Positions 16,383 through 24,772 of a DNA stretch of 64,000 nt are shown piece by piece. The DNA is from a bacterium (GTDB lineage Bacteria > Acidobacteriota > Thermoanaerobaculia > Multivoradales > JAHEKO01), in assembly GCA_024224155.1 (NCBI GenBank), contig JAAENP010000311.1, forward strand, positions 36,019 through 100,018, in the 5' to 3' direction. How positions within the stretch are numbered: position 1 is the stretch's first letter; each line of letters opens with the position of its first letter. The notes under the pieces are model-generated. The model had not been told where the DNA came from, did not search any database, and saw only the letters and a program-made list of their open reading frames with translations. The translations under genes and the position numbers were made by a program.

Positions 16383-17554
16383 CGCGCCGGACTCACGGGT
16401 CTCTCGTCGCCCACCGCTTCTTCGCCAACCGGTCGAGGCAACGAGTAGTAGTAGCCCTGAGCGCATTCGAAGCCCGCGCTCGCACAGGCTTCCGCCTCAC
16501 CTCGCGATTCGATCCCTTCGGCTATCGGCACGATCCCGATCGAGCGGGAAGTGGCAACCAGGCCGGCGACGAATTGAAGACGCTCCTCCGGAGCCCGGTG
16601 CAGATCCCGAATCAGGCTCATGTCGAACTTGAGATAGTCCGGCGGCACCTCGGCAATCTGGCGCAAACGCGACTGCCCGGTACCGAAGTCGTCGTAGGCC
16701 AGCTGAACGCCCAGATCCCTCAAGCCATCTCGAATCTCGGCGATTCGCTCGCTCCCCGTGACCGCGGCTTCATGAATCTCGATGGCCAGACGAAGACCGG
16801 GCTCCTCATCGCGCAGCTCTTCGACCGAGCGCAGGAACCGTTTCGGCTCCTGCAGCTCGGCCGGGTGGGTATTCATAAAACAGATGGGACTTCCGGGCAG
16901 GCTCCGCGCCGCTCTTGCGCCGACCTTGCGGCAGAGCTGACTCAGCTCGCGCTCCCGTCCCAGTCGTTCTGCAATGTAGAAGAGCTCGAGCGGCAGTGTT
17001 TCCAGGTCCCCGAGCAGTCCTCGCGACAGCAATTCGTATCCCAGCACGTCCTGGGTCCCGGCGATGTTGTACATCGCCTGGAAGTAGGGCTGGACCGCTT
17101 CTCTGTTCATCAGCCGAGTGAACTCGCTGGTGTGCTCTCGCAGTTGGGCCGCGAGCACCTGAGTGTCCAGCTCCCGGGTTTGTCCTTCGTCTGTATCCAG
17201 CGGCGGCCGATAGGCACCGAGCCTGAACACCAGATCGGCGAAGTGAATCGTATCGCCGTCGTTCAACTGGACCGCTTCTTCGATCCGAGTCGAATTGACG
17301 TAGGTGCCGTTGGTGCTGGTCAGGTCGCGGACCCAAAGCGCTCCGTCCTGTTCGAACAGCTCAGCGTGCTCGTGGGACACGCTGGTCGAATACAGGTAGA
17401 GGTCCGCGCCCGAGTGACGCCCGATCTTCAACGGAAGAGATCGAATGATGGTTCGCCACTGCTTCTGGTTCTTGTCGACGAAGCCGACCAGGTACCAGTA
17501 CGCATCCGACGACAGGCCCCGGTTTGCGGGATGAGGTTCGGCTCGGTCTTCCAT
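16379..17554 (-). CDS. FHA-EAL fusion, c-di-GMP phosphodiesterase
   Basis: A 391-residue cytoplasmic protein with two domains. Residues ~20-125 are an FHA phosphothreonine-binding domain (IGRHSGADLYLYSTSVSHEH followed by LTSTNGTYVN). Residues ~145-380 are an EAL domain. The catalytic set appears complete: GYELLSR (EAL position), FMNTHP, AIEIHE, AYDDFGTGQSRL, YLKFD, AEGIE and CAQGYYYS. It should hydrolyse c-di-GMP, with activity or localisation set by a phosphorylated partner. The conserved part begins after M20 of the longer frame, so I start at 17554. No kinase gene is next to it. It has no membrane segment. Confidence 0.92.
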   Translation of the reverse strand: MEDRAEPHPANRGLSSDAYWYLVGFVDKNQKQWRTIIRSLPLKIGRHSGADLYLYSTSVSHEHAELFEQDGALWVRDLTSTNGTYVNSTRIEEAVQLNDGDTIHFADLVFRLGAYRPPLDTDEGQTRELDTQVLAAQLREHTSEFTRLMNREAVQPYFQAMYNIAGTQDVLGYELLSRGLLGDLETLPLELFYIAERLGRERELSQLCRKVGARAARSLPGSPICFMNTHPAELQEPKRFLRSVEELRDEEPGLRLAIEIHEAAVTGSERIAEIRDGLRDLGVQLAYDDFGTGQSRLRQIAEVPPDYLKFDMSLIRDLHRAPEERLQFVAGLVATSRSIGIVPIAEGIESRGEAEACASAGFECAQGYYYSLPRPVGEEAVGDERPVSPAR

Positions 17555-17673
17555 TCTTCGCCTGGTGCTTCTCCGGCGACCCCTTCTTGGCCGCAACTTA
17601 GGCTGAAGCATGGCATAGGCACCGCGCCAGCGAAGCGAAACAGATCACAAATCGAGAGCCGGCTTTCGACGGC

Positions 17674-17702
17674 TTGACAGCCGATGGAAAGATGAGTATC
17701 CT
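17674..17702 (+). promoter_or_regulatory. Strong promoter TTGACA-N17-TATCCT
   Basis: A consensus -35 (17674-17679) and a good -10 (17697-17702) are spaced by 17 bases. Transcription should start about 17709, only a few bases before the ATG at 17712. It is the best sigma-70-like promoter in the window. Confidence 0.75.
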
Positions 17703-17708
17703 TCCATC
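17683..17708. promoter_or_regulatory. Inverted repeat over the -10, probable operator of the ArsR-methyltransferase
   Basis: GATGGAA (17683-17689) and TTCCATC (17702-17708) are perfect inverted arms. Pairing continues inward with one mismatch around a GAGT centre. The repeat covers the spacer, the -10 and the start site. It is well placed for autorepression by the protein encoded at 17712. Confidence 0.55.
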
Positions 17709-17711
17709 CGG

Positions 17712-18680
17712 ATGAACGGATTAAACCTTGAGCCCCAACGCTCATTCGAGCCCGGAGTCCTGGACCGCATGGCGGTCCTGGGAGACTCCGTGCGCTGTCG
17801 GATCCTGCTCTCCTGTGAGCAGCAGGAGCTGACGGTTTCCGAGCTCTGCACGACTCTCCAGCTACCTCAGTCCACGGTCAGTCGGCACCTCAAGACCTTG
17901 CTCGACGACGGCTGGTTGGAAGCACGCAAGGACGGCACCAGTCGGCTCTACACGGCGCGCGAGCCCAACTCGGCCACCGCGGTCGAGCTTTGGGATCTCG
18001 TACGCCGAGAGCTCGTGGCGAGTCCCCGGGCACGAGAAGACCAGCGCCGGCTTCTGGAGATTCTGGCGGAGCGCCCGGGACGATCCCAGGCGTTCTTCTC
18101 GTCAACGGCCGGCCAGTGGGCCGAAATGCGCCAGGACCTGTTCGGCAACCGCTTCGACCTGGAAGCCATGTTGGCCCTTCTGAGCGACCAGTGGACGGTC
18201 GCCGACCTGGGCTGCGGCGCCGGCGACCTCGCTGCCGCGCTCGCCCCTCACGTCCGACGCGTGATAGCCGTGGACGACTCCCCAGAGATGTTGACCGCCG
18301 CAACCGAACGGCTGGCGCGATTCGAGAACGTCGACGTTCGACTCGGAAGGCTCGAAGAGATCCCGGTCGGGGACGCCGAGCTGGACGCCGCCACCGTGAT
18401 GCTTGTGCTTCACCACGTCGCCTCACCGGAGGCGGTGCTGGCCGAGGCCGCGCGCTGCCTACGCCCCGGCGGCCAGCTCCTACTGGTCGACATGCTGCCG
18501 CACGAGCGTGAGAAGTTCAGAAACGAGATGGGCCACGTATGGCTCGGTTTCGACCCGCAGCGAATCGAGCAGTGGCTCACGAACGCGCAGCTCGAGCGCA
18601 CCCGCGTCACTACCCTCACACCCCAACCCGATGCCCAGGGGCCGTCGCTGTTCGCGGCGAGCGCCGTGAAACCCAAGTAA
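17712..18680 (+). CDS. ArsR-type regulator fused to a SAM-dependent methyltransferase domain (SahR-like)
   Basis: A 322-residue two-domain protein. Residues ~15-95 are an ArsR winged helix (LDRMAVLGDSVRCRILLSC, then QLPQSTVSRHLKTLLDDGWL). Residues ~140-310 are a class I methyltransferase fold with the SAM motif VADLGCGAGDLAAAL, then VIAVDDSPEML and ATVMLVLHHVASPE. It lies 60 bp upstream of ahcY. Regulators with this arrangement control methionine/SAM recycling in several phyla, with S-adenosylhomocysteine as the likely ligand. I infer that it senses SAH or SAM and represses its own operon. ATG 17712 is nearly at the predicted transcription start; ATG 17769, with GGAG upstream, is an alternative. 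Confidence 0.9.
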   Translation: MNGLNLEPQRSFEPGVLDRMAVLGDSVRCRILLSCEQQELTVSELCTTLQLPQSTVSRHLKTLLDDGWLEARKDGTSRLYTAREPNSATAVELWDLVRRELVASPRAREDQRRLLEILAERPGRSQAFFSSTAGQWAEMRQDLFGNRFDLEAMLALLSDQWTVADLGCGAGDLAAALAPHVRRVIAVDDSPEMLTAATERLARFENVDVRLGRLEEIPVGDAELDAATVMLVLHHVASPEAVLAEAARCLRPGGQLLLVDMLPHEREKFRNEMGHVWLGFDPQRIEQWLTNAQLERTRVTTLTPQPDAQGPSLFAASAVKPK

Positions 18681-18718
18681 AACGACCAGTTCCAAGACCA
18701 ACGACCGGTTCCAAAACG
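18681..18718 (+). repeat. Tandem 19 bp imperfect direct repeat before ahcY
   Basis: Two adjacent 19-mers begin AACGACC and share 16 of 19 bases (18681-18699 and 18700-18718). They fill most of the 60 bp gap between the methyltransferase-regulator and ahcY. The core GTTCCAA occurs in both. It could be a regulatory site or a simple duplication. Confidence 0.6.
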
Positions 18719-18740
18719 CCGTAACAGGAGAAACCCAACC

Positions 18741-20234
18741 ATGACCGTGATGACCGAATCCAACCCGACAAGCGCGGAGGCTGCCACCCGCGTGCCGTTC
18801 AAGGTGGCCGACCTGAATCTCGCCGAAAGCGGCCGCAAGGAGATTCGACTCGCCGAGCACGAAATGCCGGGCCTCATGGCCCTACGCTCGAAGTACGGGC
18901 AGACCAAGCCGCTGGCCGGGGCCAAGATCATGGGCTCGCTGCACATGACGGTCCAGACCGCCGTCCTGATCGAAACCCTGACCGAGCTCGGCGCCGATGT
19001 GCGCTGGGTGTCGTGCAACATCTTCTCCACCCAGGATCACGCCGCCGCCGCGGTCGTGGTGGGCCGGCCCGAGACTGGCGGCACACCGGCAGCCCCCAAG
19101 GGCATCCCGGTCTTCGCCTGGAAGGGCGAGACCCTGGAAGAGTACTGGTGGTGCACCAAGGAAGCGCTCCTCTGGCCCGACGGCTCGGGCCCGGACCTGA
19201 TCGTCGATGACGGCGGCGACGCCACCCTGTTCGTCCACAGAACCCGCGAGTTCGAGCAAGCCGGCACAATTCCGGAGTTCGACGCCGACAACGACCCCGA
19301 GGAGTGGGGCGTCATTCTCGGTGCGATCCGGACCGAGCTTGCAGCCCACCCGGGCGCTTGGACAAAGCTGGCCGAAGGCATCAAGGGCGTGTCCGAAGAG
19401 ACCACGACCGGCGTCCACCGCCTCTATCAGATGGAAAAAGAGGGCAGCCTCCTGTTTCCGGCGATCAACGTCAACGACTCGGTGACCAAGTCGAAGTTCG
19501 ACAACATCTACGGCTGCCGGCACTCGGTCGTCGACGGCCTCAACCGGGCGACCGACGTGATGATCGCCGCCAAGACCGCGGTCGTCTGCGGTTTCGGCGA
19601 AGTCGGCAAGGGCTGCGCCCAGGCCCTGCGTGGGCAGGGCGCCCGGGTGGTAGTGACCGAGATCGACCCCATCTGCGCGCTGCAAGCGGCGATGGAGGGT
19701 TATGAGGTCACAACGCTCGAAGACGTCGTCGAGACGGCGGACATCTTCGTCACCACGACCGGTAACTTCGACATCATCACCGCCGAGCACATGGCGCGGA
19801 TGAAGGACAAGGCCATCGTGTCCAACATCGGCCATTTCGACAACGAGATCGACATTGCCGGCCTGAAGAAGATGAATGGCGTTCGCTCGGAGAACGTCAA
19901 ACCGCAGTACGACGAGTGGATCTTCCCGGACGGTCACTCGGTGCTGATCCTCGCCGAGGGCCGGTTGATGAACCTCGGTTGCGCTACCGGCCACCCTTCT
20001 TTCGTGATGTCGGCCTCGTTCACCAACCAGGTTCTGGCTCAGATCGATCTGTGGGCCAACCGCGAGACCTACGACAAGACCGTCATGATGCTGCCGAAGA
20101 TGCTCGACGAAGAGGTCGCACGGCTGCACCTCGACCAGCTGGGAGTCAAGCTCACCCGGCTGACGGACGAGCAGGCCAAATACATCGGGGTGGATGTGGA
20201 CGGCCCGTACAAGCCGGACCACTATCGCTACTAG
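18741..20234 (+). CDS. ahcY: S-adenosylhomocysteine hydrolase
   Basis: A 497-residue AhcY of the long bacterial form. It cleaves S-adenosylhomocysteine to adenosine and homocysteine, closing the methyl cycle. Visible elements are [13 protein letters not shown], the substrate loop [17 protein letters not shown], the NAD-binding [32 protein letters not shown] and the C-terminal [10 protein letters not shown] tail. The extra segment around residues 110-170 is normal for the long class. CAGGAG precedes the ATG. Gene order with the upstream ArsR-methyltransferase suggests the pathway is controlled by its own substrate. A strong hairpin follows. Confidence 0.98.
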   Translation: MTVMTESNPTSAEAATRVPFKVADLNLAESGRKEIRLAEHEMPGLMALRSKYGQTKPLAGAKIMGSLHMTVQTAVLIETLTELGADVRWVSCNIFSTQDHAAAAVVVGRPETGGTPAAPKGIPVFAWKGETLEEYWWCTKEALLWPDGSGPDLIVDDGGDATLFVHRTREFEQAGTIPEFDADNDPEEWGVILGAIRTELAAHPGAWTKLAEGIKGVSEETTTGVHRLYQMEKEGSLLFPAINVNDSVTKSKFDNIYGCRHSVVDGLNRATDVMIAAKTAVVCGFGEVGKGCAQALRGQGARVVVTEIDPICALQAAMEGYEVTTLEDVVETADIFVTTTGNFDIITAEHMARMKDKAIVSNIGHFDNEIDIAGLKKMNGVRSENVKPQYDEWIFPDGHSVLILAEGRLMNLGCATGHPSFVMSASFTNQVLAQIDLWANRETYDKTVMMLPKMLDEEVARLHLDQLGVKLTRLTDEQAKYIGVDVDGPYKPDHYRY

Positions 20235-20262
20235 GGCGATACTAGGTTTCAGCAGCTTCAAT

Positions 20263-20290
20263 GAGAGGCCGGCGTCTTCGCCGGCCTCTC
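20263..20290 (+). terminator. Strong hairpin after ahcY
   Basis: A perfect 12 bp stem (left arm GAGAGGCCGGCG) encloses a TCTT loop 28 bases after the ahcY stop. Only a weak pyrimidine tract follows, so it may terminate or stabilise the mRNA end. Confidence 0.7.
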
Positions 20291-20410
20291 CACCTTTCGG
20301 AACCGCCCTCGCGCAGACGGCGAGCGGACGAGCCTTGACGCTCGAAGGCGCTGATCGATCGTCCGGAAGCGCCGGCCAAAACGGACAACAGCCGGTCCCG
20401 GACTCGCCCC

Positions 20411-20484
20411 CGCTCAGCCTTGTGGCTTGTGCGATCCGGCGGGCTCATTGCGGGCTAGTCTCGGGCGATTCGCGCGTCTCCTCG
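20411..20484 (+). repeat. Repeat family 2, copy 1
   Basis: About 74 bp, closely matching the reverse complement of 24773-24846. Conserved blocks are GGCTTGTGCGATCCGGCGGG and, 20 bases on, CTCGGGCGATT and GCGCGTCTCCTCGC. A small AGCC/GGCT hairpin at the left end is kept in both copies although the loop differs. Confidence 0.75.
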
Positions 20485-20666
20485 CTACCTCCCTCGACAA
20501 GGCTCCGCAACGCTAAGAGCCCCGCTGCGGTGCGGGCAAATCGCTGATCCTCGACTCACCCGCACTCGCGACGCCGGATCCTCGCACCGCCCCAAACGGC
20601 TTTGCGTTGGCGAGGCCGAGACCGGCTTCCTCTTCTTCGACAGTCACTCGGGAGGCTCGGGAGACA

Positions 20667-20827
20667 GCCGATTCGGCAGAGCAGCAGCCAGGGGGCTCGC
20701 CGCAAGCGCTCGGCAATTCGGCATGAAGGCCACCATCGGCATGCGCGTAGCGGCGCGCAGCCGAGGGCCTGACCGCCGCAGGTCTCCTTGCCCGAGGCGT
20801 CCCCTGGCCGCTGCTTTGGCAATCGGC
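20667..20827 (+). repeat. Repeat family 1, copy A (about 160 bp, inverted terminal arms)
   Basis: Same order of blocks as copies B (33023-33182) and C (63811-63971): left arm ending GCCAGGGG, inner GCTCGCCGCAAGCGCTCGGC, GGCGCGCAG, GAGGGCCTGACC, and right arm beginning CCCCTGGCC. The two arms are inverted repeats with about four differences, so this is the most decayed copy. Confidence 0.85.
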
Positions 20828-20910
20828 GCCGCCGCGCCTGGAATCGAATGATGGAGGACTCGGCTTGAACGGACCGTCGGAGCACATCGGAGGCGGTTGA
20901 AGAGTGGAGG

Positions 20911-21411
20911 TCAGGGGAGAGATGGAGGCAGCTCTTCGGGCAGCACCTCGAGCTTCTTGATCTTCCACTTGCCGTCCTCCTCGACCCACTCAATCTGGAC
21001 CGGATAGCTGGCGGTGCCGGCGAAGTCGCCGAGGTCGTTTACGAAACGAACATAGGCGTAGTGCGTGGCAGTTTGGCCACCCGGATCGACGAAGAGCTCC
21101 TTACGCAAGACGTCGACCGCGAGGCTCTGCGACCGCGCGCGGTAGGCGATGACGCCGCGGATCAAGTCCTGGCGGCTGGCGGTCGCGTAGCTCTCGGGTT
21201 CCGCGCTCAGCTCGAACTCGGTGGCGAAGAGATCGGCAATCGCCCTGGCCTTGCCCGCGCCCTGAAACTGAGATTCCACCAGGGTCTTGCCGGCCAGTTT
21301 CTGCAGCCTGGCGAGGCGGCGCTCGATCCGCCGCGCGTCGTCGGTCCACAGATCCAGAATCAGCCAGGCCGCGACCAGGACCGCGCCCGCGAGGACCAGC
21401 CGGCGAGCCAT
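20911..21411 (-). CDS. Membrane-anchored NTF2-like/SnoaL-like protein
   Basis: A 166-residue protein with one N-terminal hydrophobic helix (VLAGAVLVAAWLILDLW) and a predicted cone-shaped NTF2-like domain. Features of that fold are the central ATASRQDLIRGVIAYRAR helix region and the last strand pair IEWVEEDGKWKIKKLEVL. No enzymatic residues are evident. I start at ATG 21411, five bases after the flavoprotein stop, so it is the last gene of the rluA-hslO-flavoprotein operon. The function is unknown. Confidence 0.8.
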   Translation of the reverse strand: MARRLVLAGAVLVAAWLILDLWTDDARRIERRLARLQKLAGKTLVESQFQGAGKARAIADLFATEFELSAEPESYATASRQDLIRGVIAYRARSQSLAVDVLRKELFVDPGGQTATHYAYVRFVNDLGDFAGTASYPVQIEWVEEDGKWKIKKLEVLPEELPPSLP

Positions 21412-21416
21412 CGGGC

Positions 21417-22622
21417 TCAGGTCCCCACCCACGAACGCAGCAGGCCGCCCAGCAAACGCCGGTAGGTGGTCGGGCGATGCATCAGATCTTGATAGGTCCG
21501 ACTGCCGCAGAACACATCGGCAAGCGACTCACAGAGCCTGACGCCCACACGGCGAAAAACGAAACTTCGCAGACGAGGGTAATCGTAGAGCAGGGGCGCG
21601 AGGCGCCGGGCCCATCTGAGCTCCGGCAGGATGAAACGCTCGAGAAGCGCCTGATATCTCTCTTCGGTCAGGTGCGGTTCCTCCCGAGTCTCGATCAGAG
21701 CCCGGGCTGCAAGCTGGCCGCTCAGGATGGCGTGCGAGATCCCTTCACAGGTCAGCGGGTCACCGAGCCCGGCCGCGTCTCCCACCAAAAGTACACGGTC
21801 GCGGGCCAAACGGCGGTCCCTGGGCCGAGTCGGAATCGCGAAGCCGTGGTCCTCGCGCTCGAAAGCATGATCGAGATTCAACTTCCGCAAGTAGCGCTCA
21901 AAGTGATGGTTCAGGCCAAGCGAGCTCGACCTGGTTTCGTAACTCGCTCGCCGGGTGGCAAGGCATCCCACAGACAGGTGGCTCCGCTTGGGAAACACCC
22001 AGCCATAGCCGTGCGGTATCCAACCGAAATCGAACCTCGCGGCGCCGGCGAAGCGGTCTAAGATCTCTCGAGGTACGCGAATCTCGGATTCGATCGCCGG
22101 TACCGAGCGCGGCGGCTTCCCCCACCCTGCCATTCGCGCTACCCGGCTGCCGGCGCCATCCGCGCCCACGACCGAGGACACACCGATCGCGCCCCGGTCG
22201 GTTCCAATTTCGATGCGCGTGCCTTCGCTCCGAAGGCCTCGAAACGCCCACGGTGCGAGCAGCCTCGCCCCGGCCTCGAGCGCCGCTTCGACCAAACTGG
22301 AATCGAACGTCGCTCTCATTGCCATCACCACTGGGGCCGGCGAGCGCTCCACCGCAAAGCCCAGTCCTCCTATGTTGAGCTCGACCCGATTCAAGCTTCG
22401 CTCGACGCTCGAGCCGACATCGACGTCCAGGAACCGGAGCGCGCGGCCGACGATTCCGCCGCCGCAGGTCTTGTAACGTGGCGGCGCGGCCTTGTCCAAG
22501 AGGGCGACCCTGACTCCGGCCCGGGCGAGATCGAGCGCACAGGTAGCTCCCGCAGGTCCTGCGCCGACTACCGCGACATCGAAATCCACGGGCTCGGCCT
22601 CAGCAGGCGGCAGCGTGCCCAC
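21417..22622 (-). CDS. FAD-dependent oxidoreductase of the geranylgeranyl reductase family
   Basis: A 401-residue flavoprotein. The FAD site FDVAVVGAGPAGATCALDLA is at the N-terminus, PRYKTCGGGIVGRAL carries the family cysteine motif, and RVLLVGDAAGLGDPLTCEGI is the second FAD motif. GGR-family proteins reduce isoprenoid double bonds in lipids, chlorophyll side chains or quinones. Which substrate applies here is unknown. The frame is open to 22763, inside hslO. I chose GTG 22622, which overlaps the hslO end by 23 bases and gives the usual short N-terminus before the FAD motif. Confidence 0.9.
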   Translation of the reverse strand: MGTLPPAEAEPVDFDVAVVGAGPAGATCALDLARAGVRVALLDKAAPPRYKTCGGGIVGRALRFLDVDVGSSVERSLNRVELNIGGLGFAVERSPAPVVMAMRATFDSSLVEAALEAGARLLAPWAFRGLRSEGTRIEIGTDRGAIGVSSVVGADGAGSRVARMAGWGKPPRSVPAIESEIRVPREILDRFAGAARFDFGWIPHGYGWVFPKRSHLSVGCLATRRASYETRSSSLGLNHHFERYLRKLNLDHAFEREDHGFAIPTRPRDRRLARDRVLLVGDAAGLGDPLTCEGISHAILSGQLAARALIETREEPHLTEERYQALLERFILPELRWARRLAPLLYDYPRLRSFVFRRVGVRLCESLADVFCGSRTYQDLMHRPTTYRRLLGGLLRSWVGT

Positions 22623-23472
22623 CCGAGAGCTCCGCCTGACGATAGATATACCGATTGCCGCAGAAAGAGCACACGGCCTCGCAGCGTCCGTCCTTCTCGG
22701 CCAGGTCTTCCAACGCCTCGCGATCCAGGGCTCGGAGGTAACCGAGAAGCCGAGAGCGGTCACAAGGGCAGCTGTATTCGAGGTCGTGGTGACCGAGATG
22801 CTCGAGATCGAAGCCCTGGAAGGTGGCGGCCAGCAGCCGCGAGACGCCTCCCGTCTTCAAGTGGCCACTCACGCCCTCGAGAGAGCAGATGTTTCGTTCG
22901 AGGCTCGAAAGCGCGTCCTCTTCCGTGCCGGGCAGAGCTTCCACGATCAAACCACCCGCCGCTCCGATGCCGGTTGCAGTCGGAAGGACGCCGAGGAGGA
23001 CCGCTGAACGAATCTGCTCGCTCTGCTCGAGATAGTGGGTGAGATCATCACCCAACTCGCCCGACACAAGGCTCACTTGGCTGGTGTAGCGCCGCGCCCG
23101 GACTCCGGTCGTCTCCCGGGTGACGAACAGGGAACCCTCGCCGAGCGCACCCGCGATTCGGAAGCCGCCATCCCGCCCTTCGACACGGGGGTTGCCGACC
23201 GTGCCGCGGACCTTGCCCGTGTGCTCGGCTTCCGCGCGCACCGAGCCCAACGGGCCGTCACCATGAACCTCGAGAATAAGCCGCGCGGGGACCTTGAACG
23301 AGAACCGTTGCAGCAGAACGGCGCCGACCAATGCCCGTCCCAGGGCAACCGATGCCAGCGGCGAGAGGTCCAGGCAGCGACGCGCTTCTTCGAGAGGCAG
23401 CGTCAGGTCGGCGGCGACCCAGCGGAACGTCCCTTCACCTGCCAATCCGATTTCGAGGCGTGAGGGCTGCAC
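22600..23472 (-). CDS. hslO: Hsp33 redox-regulated chaperone
   Basis: A 290-residue Hsp33. Under oxidative stress it loses zinc, unfolds its linker and holds unfolding proteins. The C-terminal redox switch is present: CPC in LEYSCPCDRSRLLGYL, then CEAVCSFCGNRYIY, giving the CxC and CxxC zinc ligands. The core shows LILEVHGDGPLGSVRAEAE and SGELGDDLTHYLEQSEQI. The start is GTG at 23472. It sits downstream of the broken pseudouridine synthase gene and overlaps the flavoprotein gene. Confidence 0.96.
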   Translation of the reverse strand: MQPSRLEIGLAGEGTFRWVAADLTLPLEEARRCLDLSPLASVALGRALVGAVLLQRFSFKVPARLILEVHGDGPLGSVRAEAEHTGKVRGTVGNPRVEGRDGGFRIAGALGEGSLFVTRETTGVRARRYTSQVSLVSGELGDDLTHYLEQSEQIRSAVLLGVLPTATGIGAAGGLIVEALPGTEEDALSSLERNICSLEGVSGHLKTGGVSRLLAATFQGFDLEHLGHHDLEYSCPCDRSRLLGYLRALDREALEDLAEKDGRCEAVCSFCGNRYIYRQAELSGGHAAAC

Positions 23473-23618
23473 GGCTGCGATTCAGGCTACCATGCCGACA
23501 TGTTGAGCCTTTTCGGGTCGGCTCGGCTCTGGGCGACGCCAGTCTCGAATGGCATCGAGCTGAGCCTTCACGGGCGCCGCCGCCGAGCTCGCCAGCAAGG
23601 CTCCGGGAGCTGCCGCGA

Positions 23619-24701
23619 TCAGCCGCCGACCACGAGCTTCGCGCATGGCGTCTCCGAGAGTTCGAGACCCTCGATCCACCGAGTCAGGTCCGCGGCCAGA
23701 GGCGCTTCGAGGCTCAGGCTCGACGCGAGGCAATCCAGGCGAAACTCGAGCCGCCAGGCGTGCAGCGCCTGCCGGCACAGCGACAGCCGCAGACGGTCGC
23801 GATCGGTGAGCTCCCGGGCGAGGGAGCGCAGGAACAGATCCTCACCACCGCCGTAGAGCTTGTCTCCGACGATCGGATGGCCGGCCGAGGCCAGATGTAC
23901 TCGCAGCTGATGCCTGCGGCCGGTCTTGGGCTCGAGCTCCAGCAATGAGACATCGCCGAGGTTGCGCACCAGCCGCCAGAGACTCCGAGCCGGTCGCCCG
24001 TCTTCCCTTACCGCCACCTTCATTTCAACTCTCGAAGACTCGTCGGGACCGAGCGGACCCTCGAAGATACCGCCGTCCTCGACCGGGCGACCTTCGACCA
24101 GCGCCAAGTAGCGCTTGCGAACCGTTCTGTCTTCAAACCTCTAGCTGAGCTCGGCCCGAACCTCGCGGCTCTTGGCGAACAGGACCAATCCGCTCGTCTC
24201 TCGATCCAAGCGATGGCACGGCGTCGGAAAGTACCCTGCCGAGCCGTACTGCTCCCTGTGCCGTGAGTGGACCCACTCGATCAGCGAGTTCGCTCGGTGT
24301 CTGCGGCTCGGATAGACATTGCGATGTGGCGGCTTGTTCACCGCGAGCAAATGTTCGTCTTCGTGCACGACCTCCGCCGGGTCCGCACGTACGCCTCCAT
24401 CCTCGACCTCGGCCTGTGGCGCCGGCAGACGAACGACCACCTCCTGGCCGACCCGGAGTCTCAAACCCGAGCGCAGGCGGCCCACCGGAGCTCGCTGCGG
24501 ATCCTTGAACGGCAGAATCTCGACGCTCGCACTATCGATCGCCTGCTTGACCCGTTGGCGGGAACGCCAGCTGAGCCTCGTACTCAGGAACGAGTCGAGC
24601 CGGCGCCCGTGATCCGGAGAGCCCACCTCGAACCGCCACTCCTGCACCCGCCGACTCATGTCGCGCTGGCCCCGAGGAGCCTTGCGCTGTCGCGATCGCA
24701 T
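23619..24701 (-). pseudogene. RluA-family 23S rRNA pseudouridine synthase interrupted by an in-frame TAG
   Basis: Two blocks in the same reading frame together make one complete RluA/RluD-type protein of 359 residues. The first (24701-24144) holds an S4-like RNA-binding region (GRRLDSFLSTRLSWRSRQRV) and the catalytic HRLDRETSGLVLFAK. The second (24140-23622) holds VRKRYLALVEG, KTGRRHQLRVHLASAGHPIV and the rest of the fold. They are separated only by TAG at 24143-24141, between AELS and RFEDRTV, where relatives usually have a polar residue such as Gln. A CAG to TAG change would explain it. The rest shows no decay, so the mutation is recent, a sequencing error, or read through. Confidence 0.9.
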
Positions 24702-24707
24702 AGGGCA

Positions 24708-24713
24708 ACTCTA
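24708..24713 (-). promoter_or_regulatory. Candidate -10 (TAGAGT) for the rluA-type gene
   Basis: On the minus strand TAGAGT lies six bases before the ATG at 24701. There is no Shine-Dalgarno. It would drive the rluA-hslO-flavoprotein operon from a leaderless start. Confidence 0.4.
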
Positions 24714-24724
24714 GCAGGCGCATC

Positions 24725-24754
24725 GGGGACACGATTCGTTCGTGTCCCGTCCCC
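24725..24754. repeat. REP-like hairpin, copy 1
   Basis: GGGACACGA (24726-24734) pairs with TCGTGTCCC (24740-24748) around TTCGT. The right side continues with GTCCCC. The same design recurs at 59322-59346 and, decayed, at 63611-63635. It resembles REP palindromes associated with RAYT transposases; none is in the window. Confidence 0.7.
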
Positions 24755-24772
24755 ACTCCGGCCCGCCGGGCG

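Larger units (their letters stand above)
20291..20910. other. Intergenic region of about 620 bp built largely of repeats
   Basis: No credible gene is seen. Open frames here are short, lack a Shine-Dalgarno and run through repeats. The region contains repeat family 2 (20411-20484) and one full copy of repeat family 1 (20667-20827). A GGCCGAGACCGGC string near 20610 also appears at 24856-24868. Bases 20291-20410 and 20828-20910 show nothing recognisable. Confidence 0.7.

Noticed and set aside
15824..17677. A 617-codon plus-strand frame through the M14 gene end and across the FHA-EAL gene
   Set aside because: It is out of frame with M14 and antisense to FHA-EAL, both of which have convincing domains.
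18681..18740. SAH riboswitch upstream of ahcY
   Set aside because: The gap is only 60 bases, holds a direct repeat, and shows no SAH-aptamer pairing pattern.
20556..20993. Minus-strand open frames of about 150 codons in the ahcY-downstream gap
   Set aside because: They run through repeat family 1, have no Shine-Dalgarno, and their translations are Arg/Ser/Pro-rich without homology.
24107..24143. Frameshift as the cause of the split pseudouridine synthase
   Set aside because: Both halves are in the same frame; only the TAG separates them.
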